This document shows, one piece after another, positions 32,114 to 41,889 of a stretch of DNA of 64,000 bases. Source of the stretch: an uncultured Lachnospiraceae bacterium (GTDB lineage Bacteria > Bacillota > Clostridia > Lachnospirales > Lachnospiraceae); contig CACZBW010000006.1 in the NCBI GenBank assembly GCA_902779575.1, positions 1 through 64,000 on the forward strand, in the 5' to 3' direction. The translations under genes were made by a program, and so were the position numbers. The notes beneath the pieces were generated by a model. That model saw nothing but the letters and a program-made list of their open reading frames with translations. It made no database searches and had not been told where the DNA came from. How positions within the stretch are numbered: position 1 is the stretch's first letter; each line of letters starts with the position of its first letter.

Positions 32114-33235
32114 TCATCCGCGCACGGCGCTCAGATACAGCATTCCGTGCTGCGTCATGTAATAGACTCCGGCCCACAGAATCACCGGCAGGCAGGCAAA
32201 AACGAACAGCGGGAGATCCTTCCACCTGCGCCGGAAAAGCAGCACCGGCAGGATTCCGCAGGCGCTGAGCACAAAGAGGAAGACCGAGCTTGCCGAGAAG
32301 CACACGCCCGCGAAACTGATCCAGAACAGATTCCGGAAGAGCCTGCTGTCATGGTTCCCCCGCATATAACAGGCACAGATGCCGAATACACAGGGCAGGC
32401 AGATATTGGCAATCAGGGCTTTTCCCTCATAAGCGCGGGTGAACAGAAAGATCCCGGGCAGATAGATCGTGGAGGAAAAGAGGTTTACCAGAAACACCGC
32501 CAGCACAAACAGATCCGCCGCCCTGCGGCTCAGGGTCTCCGGACTGTTTCCGATGCTGCGCACCTTTCCCAGCTGCCGCGCGTGTCCGGTGAAAAGGACC
32601 CGGCCAAGACGGTAAACGGCGATATTTGCCATCAGTACATTCACGGCGCTTGTCACACTTCTGGCCTGTACGATCACGGGCAGACGGAAGAGGTCGGCCA
32701 TCACCGCGCTGTGATAAGGAAAACAGCAGAGGGCGTAGCGTGCCTTGAAAACCGGCAGCGCGGCTCCGCTTGTGGGATCAAAACGCCCCAGCGTATCGGT
32801 AAACAGGGCCGTTGAAGCCATGCCCACATAATAATCGGAATCGGCGGACGCGTCGGTGTAAAGCAGGACGATCAGGACAGACGCCGCTGTAACAGCCAGG
32901 AGGATCCAGAAACCGAAACCGTGGGATTTCAGCCGGCCGCCAAGGGAAGAAAGCCAGTGCGCCCAGTCCTTTCTTCCATACAGGATGCCCGCCGCGAGAA
33001 TCACAGCCATCAGAACGGCCGTACATATGCTCAGGGCATGCAGGCTCATGAGGCGCAGCTCAAAAAACAGGCACAGCGCCTCAAAAAGAGAATAATATAC
33101 GAAATAGCCGAGCAGCATAGCGCTGCTCAGCCTTAAGGTGTCCCTTTTCCGTATCCGCAGGAGAGCCGAACCCAGGCAAAGAAACAGCGCGGGCTGCAGG
33201 ATCAGCGGCGGAATCGCTTTCAGTAAAATTTCCAT
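32114..33235 (-). CDS. DUF6077-like multi-pass membrane protein (N-terminal part)
   Basis: 373 residues with about nine hydrophobic helices, starting MEILLKAIPPLILQPALFLC. It contains VLLYTDASADSDYYVGMAST and ALPVFKARYALCCFPYHSAV in an external loop, typical of DUF6077 proteins as I remember them. Reads like the N-terminal two thirds of a longer protein. Its ATG is one base after the purA stop, so it depends on purA translation; no clear binding site of its own. Function unknown. Confidence 0.65.
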   Translation of the reverse strand: MEILLKAIPPLILQPALFLCLGSALLRIRKRDTLRLSSAMLLGYFVYYSLFEALCLFFELRLMSLHALSICTAVLMAVILAAGILYGRKDWAHWLSSLGGRLKSHGFGFWILLAVTAASVLIVLLYTDASADSDYYVGMASTALFTDTLGRFDPTSGAALPVFKARYALCCFPYHSAVMADLFRLPVIVQARSVTSAVNVLMANIAVYRLGRVLFTGHARQLGKVRSIGNSPETLSRRAADLFVLAVFLVNLFSSTIYLPGIFLFTRAYEGKALIANICLPCVFGICACYMRGNHDSRLFRNLFWISFAGVCFSASSVFLFVLSACGILPVLLFRRRWKDLPLFVFACLPVILWAGVYYMTQHGMLYLSAVRG

Positions 33236-33236
33236 A

Positions 33237-34529
33237 TCAGTTTTTCAGCGGGCTCTCACGGTAAATGATCTCATCGCGGCCCGGTCCGTTGGATACCATA
33301 GTGATCGGATATCCGATCTGCTGCTCAATGAATTCAATATATCTGCGGCAGTTTTCCGGAAGCTCTTCGTAGGTCCGGATTCCCCTGATCTGGCAGCCCC
33401 AGCCCGGGAGCTTCTTCCACACCGGCTTTGCCTTCTTAAGCAGGGCCGTGGTCGGAAAATCCGTGGTCTGCTTTCCGTCGATCTCATAGGCCACGCAGAC
33501 CGGAATCTCGTCCAGGTAGCCGAGTACGTCCAGAACGGTGAAAGCCACGTCCGTCGCACCCTGAAGCCTGCATCCGTATCTGGACGCGACGCAGTCATAC
33601 CAGCCGACCCTGCGCGGACGGCCTGTGGTAGCTCCGAACTCTCCCCCGTCGCCGCCGCGGTTCCTGAGGGTATCCGCTTCCTCTCCGAAGATCTCGGACA
33701 CGAATTCTCCCGCTCCGACCGCACTGGAATATGCCTTGGAGACCGTCACCACCTTCGTGATCGCATAGGGCGGAATCCCGGCCCCGATCGCGCCGTAGCC
33801 CGCCAGGGTGGAGGAGGATGTCACCATCGGATAGATGCCGTGGTCCGGATCCTTCATGGTTCCCAGCTGCCCTTCCAGCAGGATCGTCTTTCCCTCACGG
33901 ATCGCGTTTTCCAGGAATGTCGCCGTGTCCGCCGCGTAGGGCGTGATCATGTCGCGGTAGCCGTGCAGCTCCTCGAGAAGGCTTTCCTTCGTGAGCAGGG
34001 GCTTGTGGTACAGATGCTCCAGCATCACATTTTTCAGCGTGCAGATCTTCTCCGCCTTCTCGCTGAGAATCTCTTCATCCCATAGCTCGCTGACCTGGAA
34101 ACCGATCTTCGCATATTTGTCCGAATAGAAAGGAGCGATGCCCGACTTGGTAGACCCGTAGGATTTTCCGGCCAGGCGTTCTTCCTCGTAAGCGTCAAAA
34201 AGGATATGGTAGCTCATCACGATCTGGGCACGGTCCGATATCAGCAGCTTCGGCGCGGGTACGCCGGCGCTCACCAGTTCGTTCACTTCCTTCAGGACCA
34301 GGGGAATATTCAGTGCGACGCCGTTTCCGATTACATTCGTGATATTCTGATGGAATACGCCGCTCGGAAGGGTATGCAGGGCGAACTTGCCGTATTTGTT
34401 GACAATCGTATGTCCCGCGTTTGCCCCGCCCTGAAAGCGTACGACGATATCCGCTTTCTCAGCCAGTGTATCCGTAATCTTGCCCTTGCCCTCATCGCCC
34501 CAGTTGGCTCCGACTACTGCCTGTACCAT
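33237..34529 (-). CDS. purA: Adenylosuccinate synthetase
   Basis: 430 residues, full length. The GTP-binding and IMP-binding motifs are visible: MVQAVVGANWGDEGKGKITD (P-loop and catalytic Asp), FQGGANAGHTIVNKYGKFAL (catalytic His), and GATTGRPRRVGWYDCV. It joins IMP and aspartate in the first step from IMP to AMP. AGGAG lies 7 bases before the ATG; a longer in-frame reading to 34592 overlaps purB and is rejected. Follows purB after 13 bases, so the two AMP-branch enzymes are co-translated. Confidence 0.97.
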   Translation of the reverse strand: MVQAVVGANWGDEGKGKITDTLAEKADIVVRFQGGANAGHTIVNKYGKFALHTLPSGVFHQNITNVIGNGVALNIPLVLKEVNELVSAGVPAPKLLISDRAQIVMSYHILFDAYEEERLAGKSYGSTKSGIAPFYSDKYAKIGFQVSELWDEEILSEKAEKICTLKNVMLEHLYHKPLLTKESLLEELHGYRDMITPYAADTATFLENAIREGKTILLEGQLGTMKDPDHGIYPMVTSSSTLAGYGAIGAGIPPYAITKVVTVSKAYSSAVGAGEFVSEIFGEEADTLRNRGGDGGEFGATTGRPRRVGWYDCVASRYGCRLQGATDVAFTVLDVLGYLDEIPVCVAYEIDGKQTTDFPTTALLKKAKPVWKKLPGWGCQIRGIRTYEELPENCRRYIEFIEQQIGYPITMVSNGPGRDEIIYRESPLKN

Positions 34530-34542
34530 AATGTTCTCCTCC

Positions 34543-35976
34543 TCAAACACTGATCTGTGCGCTGACGCCGAGCTCATCCTTATTTTTCTCAAGCAGCGGC
34601 CGGATCACCCCGTCCAGATACTTTTCCACCTGTACCGGCGCGTAACCGACATATCTGCGCGGATCCATGCTCTTTTCCAGTTCCTCCCTGCTCAGGCGGA
34701 ACATGGGATCTTCCGCGATCAGAGCCAGCAGATTGTTGTCCAGTCCTTCTTCCTTGACGGTCCGGCCCGCCTCCATGGAGAGGGTCCGGATCTTTTCATG
34801 CAGCTCCTGCCGGTCTCCTCCGGCTTTCACCGCATCCATCATGATATTCTCGGTCGCCATAAAAGGCAGCTCCGCCATCAGATGCTTATAGATCACCTTC
34901 GGATATACCTTCATTCCGTCCGTGACATTCAGGCACAGGTCCAGGATGCCGTCGACGGCGAGAAAAGCTTCCGCCACACTCAGCCGCTTGTTCGCAGAGT
35001 CGTCAAGCGTGCGCTCAAACCACTGGGCGGCACTGGTGATAGCGGGATTCAGCGCGTCCGCGATCACAAAACGGGCCAGGGAGGCGATCCGCTCCGAGCG
35101 CATGGGATTTCTCTTGTAGGCCATGGCGCTGGATCCGATCTGGCTCTTCTCAAATGGCTCCTCCACCTCCTTGAGATGCTGCAGAAGGCGGATGTCATTG
35201 CTCATCTTGTGGGCGCTGGCGGCGATGCCGGCCAGGACGTTCACAACCCTGGTATCGACTTTTCTGGAATAAGTCTGTCCGGAGACCGGATAGCAGGATT
35301 CAAATCCCATCTTCTCCGCGATCAGCGGGTCAAGCCGGTCCACCTTCTCCGTATCCCCGTCAAAAAGCTCCAGGAAGGACGCCTGCGTTCCGGTGGTTCC
35401 CTTGGAGCCGAGCAGCTTCAGGCTGCCGGACACATATTCAAGGTCCTCCAGATCCATGACGAACTCATTCATCCAGAGGGTGGCTCTTTTGCCCACCGTA
35501 GTCGGCTGGGCCGGCTGGAAATGGGTAAAGGCGAGCGTCGGCAGGTCCTTATAATTCCCGGCGAAATCCGCCAGTTTCGCGATCACGTTCACGAGTTTTC
35601 TGTGAACGAGCGCGAGCGCTTCCTTCATAATGATGATATCCGTATTGTCGCCCACATAGCAGCTGGTCGCCCCGAGATGGATGATACCCTTCGCCTTCGG
35701 GCACTGAAGCCCGTATGCATAGACATGGCTCATCACATCGTGACGGACGATCTTCTCCCTGGCTTCGGCATCCGCGTAATTGATATCATCCCTGTGCGCC
35801 TCCATCTCGGCGATCTGCTCGTCCGTGATATTCAGGCCCAGCTCCTTCTCTGTCTTCGCCAGGGCGATCCACAGTCTCCTCCAGGTCCGGAACTTCATGT
35901 CCTGGGAAAATATGTACTGCATCTGCCTGCTGGCATAACGCTGGGATAATGGACTTGTATAACTGTCGTAGCTCAC
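34543..35976 (-). CDS. purB: Adenylosuccinate lyase
   Basis: 477 residues, the long form found in Clostridia. The fumarase-superfamily signature reads GSSAMAYKRNPMRSERIASL; IIHLGATSCYVGDNTDIIIM and LAFTHFQPAQPTTVGKR are further landmarks. It splits SAICAR and adenylosuccinate in purine synthesis. The start is GTG at 35976 with AGGAGG 9 bases upstream. It has its own promoter (TTGCGC-N17-TATAAT) just after the TPR gene. Confidence 0.97.
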   Translation of the reverse strand: MSYDSYTSPLSQRYASRQMQYIFSQDMKFRTWRRLWIALAKTEKELGLNITDEQIAEMEAHRDDINYADAEAREKIVRHDVMSHVYAYGLQCPKAKGIIHLGATSCYVGDNTDIIIMKEALALVHRKLVNVIAKLADFAGNYKDLPTLAFTHFQPAQPTTVGKRATLWMNEFVMDLEDLEYVSGSLKLLGSKGTTGTQASFLELFDGDTEKVDRLDPLIAEKMGFESCYPVSGQTYSRKVDTRVVNVLAGIAASAHKMSNDIRLLQHLKEVEEPFEKSQIGSSAMAYKRNPMRSERIASLARFVIADALNPAITSAAQWFERTLDDSANKRLSVAEAFLAVDGILDLCLNVTDGMKVYPKVIYKHLMAELPFMATENIMMDAVKAGGDRQELHEKIRTLSMEAGRTVKEEGLDNNLLALIAEDPMFRLSREELEKSMDPRRYVGYAPVQVEKYLDGVIRPLLEKNKDELGVSAQISV

Positions 35977-36053
35977 CTGTCTGCCTCCTCCGGAAAGCTT
36001 TCAATATTTTACCGGACCGCGCGTTTTGCCGTGCGGCCGCAGGAACCGCCGCC

Positions 36054-36082
36054 ATTATAACTGAAAGAAAGACGCCGCGCAA
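36054..36082 (-). promoter_or_regulatory. Promoter of purB-purA
   Basis: TTGCGC (36082-36077), 17-base spacer, perfect TATAAT (36059-36054), with a leader of about 70 bases. I see no purine riboswitch or PurR-box pair. Confidence 0.7.
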
Positions 36083-36100
36083 CAAAAAGAAAGAAACAGG

Positions 36101-36901
36101 TCAGGCGAACGCGCCTCTCCGGTATTCTTCCTCCATCTGCGTGAGCACTTCCTCATCCGTCAGCTTCCCCTGGGGCCTTGCCCTGAGCCTGTCGCGCGCA
36201 TCCGCGGCGATTTTCAGATTATATTCCTGAATTTTTTCGATCAGGACCGGGTCGGCTCCCAGACTCTCCAGCGTATCCCGGTATTCCTTCTCATCCAGAA
36301 ACAGCGGCAGCGTACTCACATATTTGCGCATCATCTCCCGTGACCGGACCAGCTTCCAGGCGCTGAGAAAACAGTCCGCCGCATTGCGGTAGCGGAACTG
36401 CAGGGCGTAGGCGCAGCCCAGATTGTTCCAGACGCTCGCGTAAAACTGGGCGCCCAGGCTGCTGGGCGAACTGTTCCGGGTCAGAATCTTCCGGTAGGCC
36501 GTGATCGCCGCCGTGTACCTTCCGCTCTGGACCAGATAGTCCGCGCGGATCTTGGAACGCTCATCCTCCGGTCCTACCTGGACCCGGGTCAGCTCTTCCC
36601 TGAGCGCGTGCAACCCCTTGCCTGACAGATATCCGATCTCGGCAAAAACCGGCATGATAAAATAGCTGACGTCCTTATCCGGCCGCTCCATGGCCTCGGA
36701 CATCTTCCGGCTGAGCGTCTTCAGCCCCAGCTCATCCCGCACCCAGTCACAGAGACTGCTGTTCATAATGCTTTTATCGATCAGATACAGATTCTCCTTC
36801 AGAAAAAAGCACAGTTCTTCTATGGAATAGATACTGACGCCCACGCTCTCTATGTAAAACGGATGTTCCGCCGTCTTAACCGTACACAGATCGAAACTCA
36901 A
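36101..36901 (-). CDS. Tetratricopeptide-like protein of the DUF5716/DUF5717 module
   Basis: 266 residues, cytoplasmic. Residues 1-95 form a helical domain (IYSIEELCFFLKENLYLIDK, SLCDWVRDELGLKTLSRKMS). Residues 110-215 show two or three TPR-like helix pairs: ADYLVQSGRYTAAITAYRKI and NNLGCAYALQFRYRNAADCF. The remainder is helical and charged. The start is TTG at 36901 with GGAG about 7 bases upstream; no ATG lies near. It follows the DUF5716 gene by 30 bases, so it is probably a partner of those proteins. No catalytic motif. Confidence 0.75.
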   Translation of the reverse strand: MSFDLCTVKTAEHPFYIESVGVSIYSIEELCFFLKENLYLIDKSIMNSSLCDWVRDELGLKTLSRKMSEAMERPDKDVSYFIMPVFAEIGYLSGKGLHALREELTRVQVGPEDERSKIRADYLVQSGRYTAAITAYRKILTRNSSPSSLGAQFYASVWNNLGCAYALQFRYRNAADCFLSAWKLVRSREMMRKYVSTLPLFLDEKEYRDTLESLGADPVLIEKIQEYNLKIAADARDRLRARPQGKLTDEEVLTQMEEEYRRGAFA

Positions 36902-36931
36902 TCTTCTCTCCCCCTCTGATCAGCAGCCGGA

Positions 36932-38107
36932 TTATTCTGCGTCTCCCTGAATCCGGATCTCTCTCTTCCAGACTCTTCCGCTCGGCGGGTAGAAACCGCC
37001 GAAGCCCAGATCCTCCACCTCCACGGTGCATTTTTTCTGCGAAGTAAAATAAAGGGTCATCCGCAGTCTGGTCGCGCGGTTTTTCCGGTCAGGAAAATGG
37101 TCCAGCCTGAGCAGATGCCTGACGGTCTCCCCTTCTTTCATGGGGCTTGTCAGAATCGCGATGCTCGTCTCCGCATCGGGAATGATCTCGCAGCTGCTGT
37201 GGGCTTCATACCAGTTGACTCCGGCGCTGACGAGCGGATAATACTGCTCTTTCCCCCTGACGCGCAGCTGGATGCCTACATTCTCCGACACCATATCCAC
37301 GCCGCTGAAAATCAGGTCCGGCATATGGATCCTGCCTGCCCTGGCCATCGCGCCATAGCAGGCGCCCTTGGAGAAAAGGTTCTGCCCCTGGAAAGCATGC
37401 CGCCGGAAGGTCAGGTACTGGAAAGACCGGACTGCCCAGGAACGGTCAAAGTATGTCCCGTAAAGATAGCTGGTCGTCACATTCCTGCGCTCATACAGTC
37501 TGCCGAGAAGCTCGTAGAACAGACGGTCCCTCTCCCGGTCCCAGTCCTCGTCGCTCCGGCCTGCCCGGACGCTGTCGCTCACATCGGTCGAAGCCACTTC
37601 GCTGATCGAGACGACTCCCGGGCGGACTGAACGGTCAATATGCAGAATATGGCCGATCATCCGCTCATTTTTGTACTGCAGGAAGGCAACGTCCCCGTTC
37701 CACAGCTCCCTGCGTTTATTTACGACATAGTAATAAAAACTGGTCCGCCAGTCCTGAAAATAAAGGTTCCTGCGTTCAATGCCGATCTTCTCCATGGCCC
37801 GGGCAAGATTCTCGCTCATTTTCGGCTTCAGCTCCGGAAGCGTTACGCATACGCCGATCCGGCGCAGATCCGGTTTTCCCGGTACCTGCTCCAGAAGCTC
37901 CTTCAGGAATGCGGAAAGGGTCTCAAGAGAATAGCTTCCTCCCATGATGATGCCCTTCCAGACACTGACCGGAAGCTCCAGCATGCCGCTGTCCCCTCCG
38001 GAAGGCAGGACCAGTGTCTGCGGCTCGCTCACCCCTTCGCCGTACCATGTGATCTGCGCCCCGTCACGGGATAGCTGCAGACCGGCAAAAGTCTCCTTCT
38101 GCTCCAT
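36932..38107 (-). CDS. DUF5716 family protein
   Basis: 391 residues starting MEQKETFAGLQLSRDGAQIT. No signal peptide. The segment RRIGVCVTLPELKPKMSENL, followed by KIGIERRNLYFQDWRTSFYY and GDVAFLQYKNERM, follows the pattern of the second half of actin/Hsp70-like ATPase lobe I, but the nucleotide phosphate motifs (DxGxxx, GGGT) are missing; I infer a degenerate ASKHA fold. The C-terminal half is beta-rich and ends in a sandwich-like section (RVRGKEQYYPLVSAGVNWYE, LRMTLYFTSQKKCTVEVEDL). GGAG lies 6 bases before the ATG. Lies between DUF5717 and the TPR gene in a module I know only from Lachnospiraceae-type genomes; function unknown. Confidence 0.8.
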   Translation of the reverse strand: MEQKETFAGLQLSRDGAQITWYGEGVSEPQTLVLPSGGDSGMLELPVSVWKGIIMGGSYSLETLSAFLKELLEQVPGKPDLRRIGVCVTLPELKPKMSENLARAMEKIGIERRNLYFQDWRTSFYYYVVNKRRELWNGDVAFLQYKNERMIGHILHIDRSVRPGVVSISEVASTDVSDSVRAGRSDEDWDRERDRLFYELLGRLYERRNVTTSYLYGTYFDRSWAVRSFQYLTFRRHAFQGQNLFSKGACYGAMARAGRIHMPDLIFSGVDMVSENVGIQLRVRGKEQYYPLVSAGVNWYEAHSSCEIIPDAETSIAILTSPMKEGETVRHLLRLDHFPDRKNRATRLRMTLYFTSQKKCTVEVEDLGFGGFYPPSGRVWKREIRIQGDAE

Positions 38108-38218
38108 ATCTCTCTCCGATCTGTTCTGCAAAACGGCTGTTCCCGGAGGAACACATCTGCCGCAGAAGCGGTCAGATGCCGGAAACGGCGCTCCGTCCGC
38201 CGGGAAAATCGCCGGCTG

Positions 38219-41200
38219 TCACAGCAGCGTGAACAGTTCCCTTGTCAGCAGATCCGTTTCCTGATAATCCGCAAGCTCGTTAAGGTATGCTTCCCTGTCC
38301 CCCTCATTCAGCTTCTGCGCCATGGAAAACAGTTTTCCGAAGCGGCTGTTCTTCAGCGCCTCCGGAACAGCGCGGGCCCTGAGTGTCCTCAGGCCGCTGC
38401 GGAACTGCTCTCCTTCCGGGCTGATTTCCTCTGTCCGGCACTCCAGCTCCTCTGAGCCGAAGAGGACAAACTCCCGTACCCGGATCCCCTGAAAGACATC
38501 CAGCATGGTTTCTTCCGTCCACTCCTCCTCCGTTCCCCGGAAGCGGTAGAACAGCTTCACGCTGCTGGCCGGATCCGCAACACATTCCAGAAATACCTTA
38601 TCGTCGATGTTCAACGGATCCGTCAGTTCCGCAGGAAAACGCTGGAAAAAGGCAAAGCGGATTCCCCTGCTGCTGAACAGCTCCAGCAGCTCGGAGGCGG
38701 TCTTCTTTTTCTCTTCCGTCAGCCCGATCAGGCCTGACAGATACTGAAGCAGGGCCAGCGCGCAGGTATCCGGGAGCTGCCCTCCCTTCAGGTAATCGCT
38801 CAGGATGTCCTCAAAGAGCAGCTCCGAAGTGGGTTCTCCCTTTACCAGGTAGCGGTAGCTTTTCAGAATCACATAAGCCTGGCAGAGTCTCCGGTTCCCC
38901 AGCGACGCACGGTAATTCAGGTAGATGCCTTCGCTCCCTGCAGTATCCTCGCCGGTAAATAAAAGCATGCTCAGGATCTTCCGCTCCAGGTCAATCGTCT
39001 CCAGTTCATACTGGCGGGCTGCGGACCAGACCTGCCGCATGACCGCGAGCGGTCCCTCATAGTAGAGAATCAGGTAGCGCAGGATGTTTTCATCATATTT
39101 GCCCAGTGAAAAGCACACGGCACACAGGCCGGAGAGAAAACTTCTCTCCTCGAATTCACAGGCAATGATCATCTGGGAGCAGATGCGCACCAGAAGCGGG
39201 ACGGGAAGATTCTCCGACCCGTACTTTTCCAGGATCCCGTACGCTTCCTCATAGAGTCCCTCCTGGGTCAGCAGGTAAAGCAGCTTCTGCCTGTCCAGGA
39301 TGATATAGTCCGCATAGTTGATATGCCGGAGAAAATGGAAAAGATTCTCCTCATCCGGATGTTCCGTGTAATAATCCAGCAGCCAGCCCCGCACCTGCGT
39401 GCGGAATTCCTCCGACAGGGCGCTCATGTTCACGGCGCTGAGAAAATAGCCGAGATTTTTATGGCTGATCTTCTGTCTGCCTCCCGCGTTCAGGCAATAG
39501 AAAAGAACAATCCCCGGATCATCCGGAACGATCCGCGCGCACAGGTTCATCAGAGCCGGCGCGTCCAGCAGATGCTCCGCCATATACAGGGAGGTGGAAG
39601 CATAACGCCGCCCGTCATCATCTTCAAGGAGGATCCTTGAATCCTCCGAATAGATCTGAATCTGTGCTTTCGAGCCGCTGATCTGCACCAGAGGATTCTT
39701 CTGAAGCCGCACGTCCGCGGTCAGGACCTTTTTCATGGCCGGATTTCTGCAGTCAATTTCAAAGGTGAACAGAATCTGGATCAGATGCTTTGCCTGATCC
39801 TGCGTCAGTGCCTTGCGGTCTATGTAGCGGGCATAAAGGACGGCCAGATCGCTGTTCACGCGGCTCATTCTCAGCTGGTCCGCCATGAAGGAGCGGATCG
39901 CGGGAAGCATGGAAGTATAGATCTGCGGAATGTTCTCCCTGCTGTCGGAAATATTCCTGTAGATTCTCGCCTTCCTTCTCCAGTCCATCGCGTCGTTGTA
40001 TACAAAATAACGGCGGATGATCTGCGGCATCCGTTCAATCCTGCATTCCCCCATCGTCTCCATATAATATTCATAGAGACCGTTGATGGTCAGCTCGCGG
40101 CTCACGGCAGCCTGATAGATCGGGAAATAGCGCTCCTCTCTTTTTTCACCGGCGATTGCCAGCGTACACCAGGCGGCGAGGATATCCCGCAGCTGGGTCT
40201 GTTCATAGCATCTGCCCAGCAGTCGGAATGTGGCAGGATCATATTTGGGTTTTTTCAGAATCAGTCCTGCCGTCTGCAGGCAGAGCTGTTCCGTCAGCAG
40301 CGCGTTCCGGGCCGCGAAGTCAACGATCATGCGCACCGGGAGATTCCACTCATGGATCAGCCAGGGATTCTTCTGGAGGATAAGCGCCCCCTCCAGATAC
40401 ATGACCGGGCTGTTGCAGCCGAGCCTGATCTGCTGGACAACCAGATCCAGGCGCGCATTGTCATTCGGGAATTCATCTTCCAGAAGGTAGAGATGCAGCC
40501 AGCGGATGACCCAGCACCTGCGGTTCTGCAGATACAGCTGCCTCACCTTCCTGCGAACTTCATTTACCTCATCCTGCCCGGTCCTGAAAAAAGTGGACAG
40601 ATAAAGCCACACTGCCAGACGCGAGGGATCCGACACAAGTTCCTTCTTTTTCTCAAGATCCAAAAGCAGCTTCTCCGCCCTGGCCTTCCTGCCCTCCGCC
40701 TGCAGCACAAACACATTCAGAAGGCTCGCATACGGATCGTCCCCGCCGGCGCGGAAATAGCTCGCGATCACGGATTCACTGCGGTCCGTCCAGCTGCGCA
40801 GGTCGATCTTCCCAAGGCGGTAATCCAGATAAAGCGTCACCGCTTTGCGGACCATCAGGGCTCTCACCCGGTGCTGCCGGTGATCTTCCGATCCGGAACG
40901 GTCAACTCTCACATCGCACAGAAGGGTCTGATAGCTGGTCTGTATTGTGATGCGGGCATAATTGCATCCCGCATGGAGGAAATTGGAGTCAACGATAAAG
41001 CGGAGCTCATACTCGCTTCCGCCGAAGTCCCGTGTTGTGACGAACTTCTTCTCCGGTCTCAGAAAACGCGCGTCGGAGGAAATATCCATCTCGAGATAGC
41101 CCCAGCCGCTGCAGCTGATCTTAACTGTCTCCAGGACCGTTCCCTCCGGGTCCGCCATCTGGAAATGGTTCCTGTCCAGGGTGATCCCGACCGGCTCCTT

Positions 41201-41842
41201 TTTTCCGCAGCCGATCAGGAATTCCTCCAGACCCCTTTCCCGTCCGCTCTGTGTGATCAGCGCCTGATAAAGGGTCCTGACCGCGACACTCTCTTTCTTA
41301 AGACTTTCGCGAAATTCCCCGGAAGCAAAAAGTTCGCAGGCTGCCGCGTAATCCTCCCGGGCAGTCTTTACCAGAAGGTTCAGGTCCGCCGGCGTCTTCC
41401 TCGCGGGAGCCGTATCCTTCCTGGGTCCTGCATCGTCCTCTCTCTCCGGGTCCTGTCCCGGCTCTCTGATCTGTGTTCTGCCGGAGAGCGATGCATCTTT
41501 GCTCTTTACCAGAACCTGGCAGGGTACATGAAGCTCTCCAAGGTCTGTGGACAGCGTGAATACCCCTTCCGTTAATCCGCCCGCTTCCAGGCCGGTCGTA
41601 TCAACCCGGAAACGAATCGTCGCGGATGAGCTGTAAAACTCCTCCGGTTCCGCCTTCATTCTCGGGTTGGAAGAATACACAAATCCCCGGATCCTGCGCT
41701 CCTGCGGGTGAGATACGGAAAAGACGCCCCCTGCGGCAGTGCCTTCTTTCACTTCCAGCCGGATCCTGTCACAGGACAGGACCGGAACCGGTTTCTCATA
41801 TTCAAATGTCTCACTCAGAAGCTGTTCCAGGCGTCTGCGCAC
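38219..41842 (-). CDS. DUF5717 family protein, very large
   Basis: 1207 residues, no signal peptide or membrane helix seen. Two immunoglobulin-like beta-sandwich regions occur near the N-terminus (residues 20-115 with IRGFVYSSNPRMKAEP, and residues 215-320 with GITLDRNHFQMADPEGTVLE and TIQTSYQTLLCDVRV), separated by a low-complexity linker (PGQDPEREDDAGPRKDTAPA). The remaining 850 residues are helical, in TPR-like arrays of leucine-rich helices. The start is GTG at 41842 with GAGGAGG upstream. Likely a scaffold with DUF5716 and the TPR protein. It begins 47 bases after nrdR. Confidence 0.82.
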   Translation of the reverse strand: MRRRLEQLLSETFEYEKPVPVLSCDRIRLEVKEGTAAGGVFSVSHPQERRIRGFVYSSNPRMKAEPEEFYSSSATIRFRVDTTGLEAGGLTEGVFTLSTDLGELHVPCQVLVKSKDASLSGRTQIREPGQDPEREDDAGPRKDTAPARKTPADLNLLVKTAREDYAAACELFASGEFRESLKKESVAVRTLYQALITQSGRERGLEEFLIGCGKKEPVGITLDRNHFQMADPEGTVLETVKISCSGWGYLEMDISSDARFLRPEKKFVTTRDFGGSEYELRFIVDSNFLHAGCNYARITIQTSYQTLLCDVRVDRSGSEDHRQHRVRALMVRKAVTLYLDYRLGKIDLRSWTDRSESVIASYFRAGGDDPYASLLNVFVLQAEGRKARAEKLLLDLEKKKELVSDPSRLAVWLYLSTFFRTGQDEVNEVRRKVRQLYLQNRRCWVIRWLHLYLLEDEFPNDNARLDLVVQQIRLGCNSPVMYLEGALILQKNPWLIHEWNLPVRMIVDFAARNALLTEQLCLQTAGLILKKPKYDPATFRLLGRCYEQTQLRDILAAWCTLAIAGEKREERYFPIYQAAVSRELTINGLYEYYMETMGECRIERMPQIIRRYFVYNDAMDWRRKARIYRNISDSRENIPQIYTSMLPAIRSFMADQLRMSRVNSDLAVLYARYIDRKALTQDQAKHLIQILFTFEIDCRNPAMKKVLTADVRLQKNPLVQISGSKAQIQIYSEDSRILLEDDDGRRYASTSLYMAEHLLDAPALMNLCARIVPDDPGIVLFYCLNAGGRQKISHKNLGYFLSAVNMSALSEEFRTQVRGWLLDYYTEHPDEENLFHFLRHINYADYIILDRQKLLYLLTQEGLYEEAYGILEKYGSENLPVPLLVRICSQMIIACEFEERSFLSGLCAVCFSLGKYDENILRYLILYYEGPLAVMRQVWSAARQYELETIDLERKILSMLLFTGEDTAGSEGIYLNYRASLGNRRLCQAYVILKSYRYLVKGEPTSELLFEDILSDYLKGGQLPDTCALALLQYLSGLIGLTEEKKKTASELLELFSSRGIRFAFFQRFPAELTDPLNIDDKVFLECVADPASSVKLFYRFRGTEEEWTEETMLDVFQGIRVREFVLFGSEELECRTEEISPEGEQFRSGLRTLRARAVPEALKNSRFGKLFSMAQKLNEGDREAYLNELADYQETDLLTRELFTLL

Positions 41843-41889
41843 GGTATTTTCCTCCTCATCTTCCCCTCTGCCTGATCCGTCCGGACCAT

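Noticed and set aside
39785-41575. A 596-codon plus-strand ORF opposite DUF5717
   Set aside because: Antisense shadow; no ribosome binding site, no recognisable motif.
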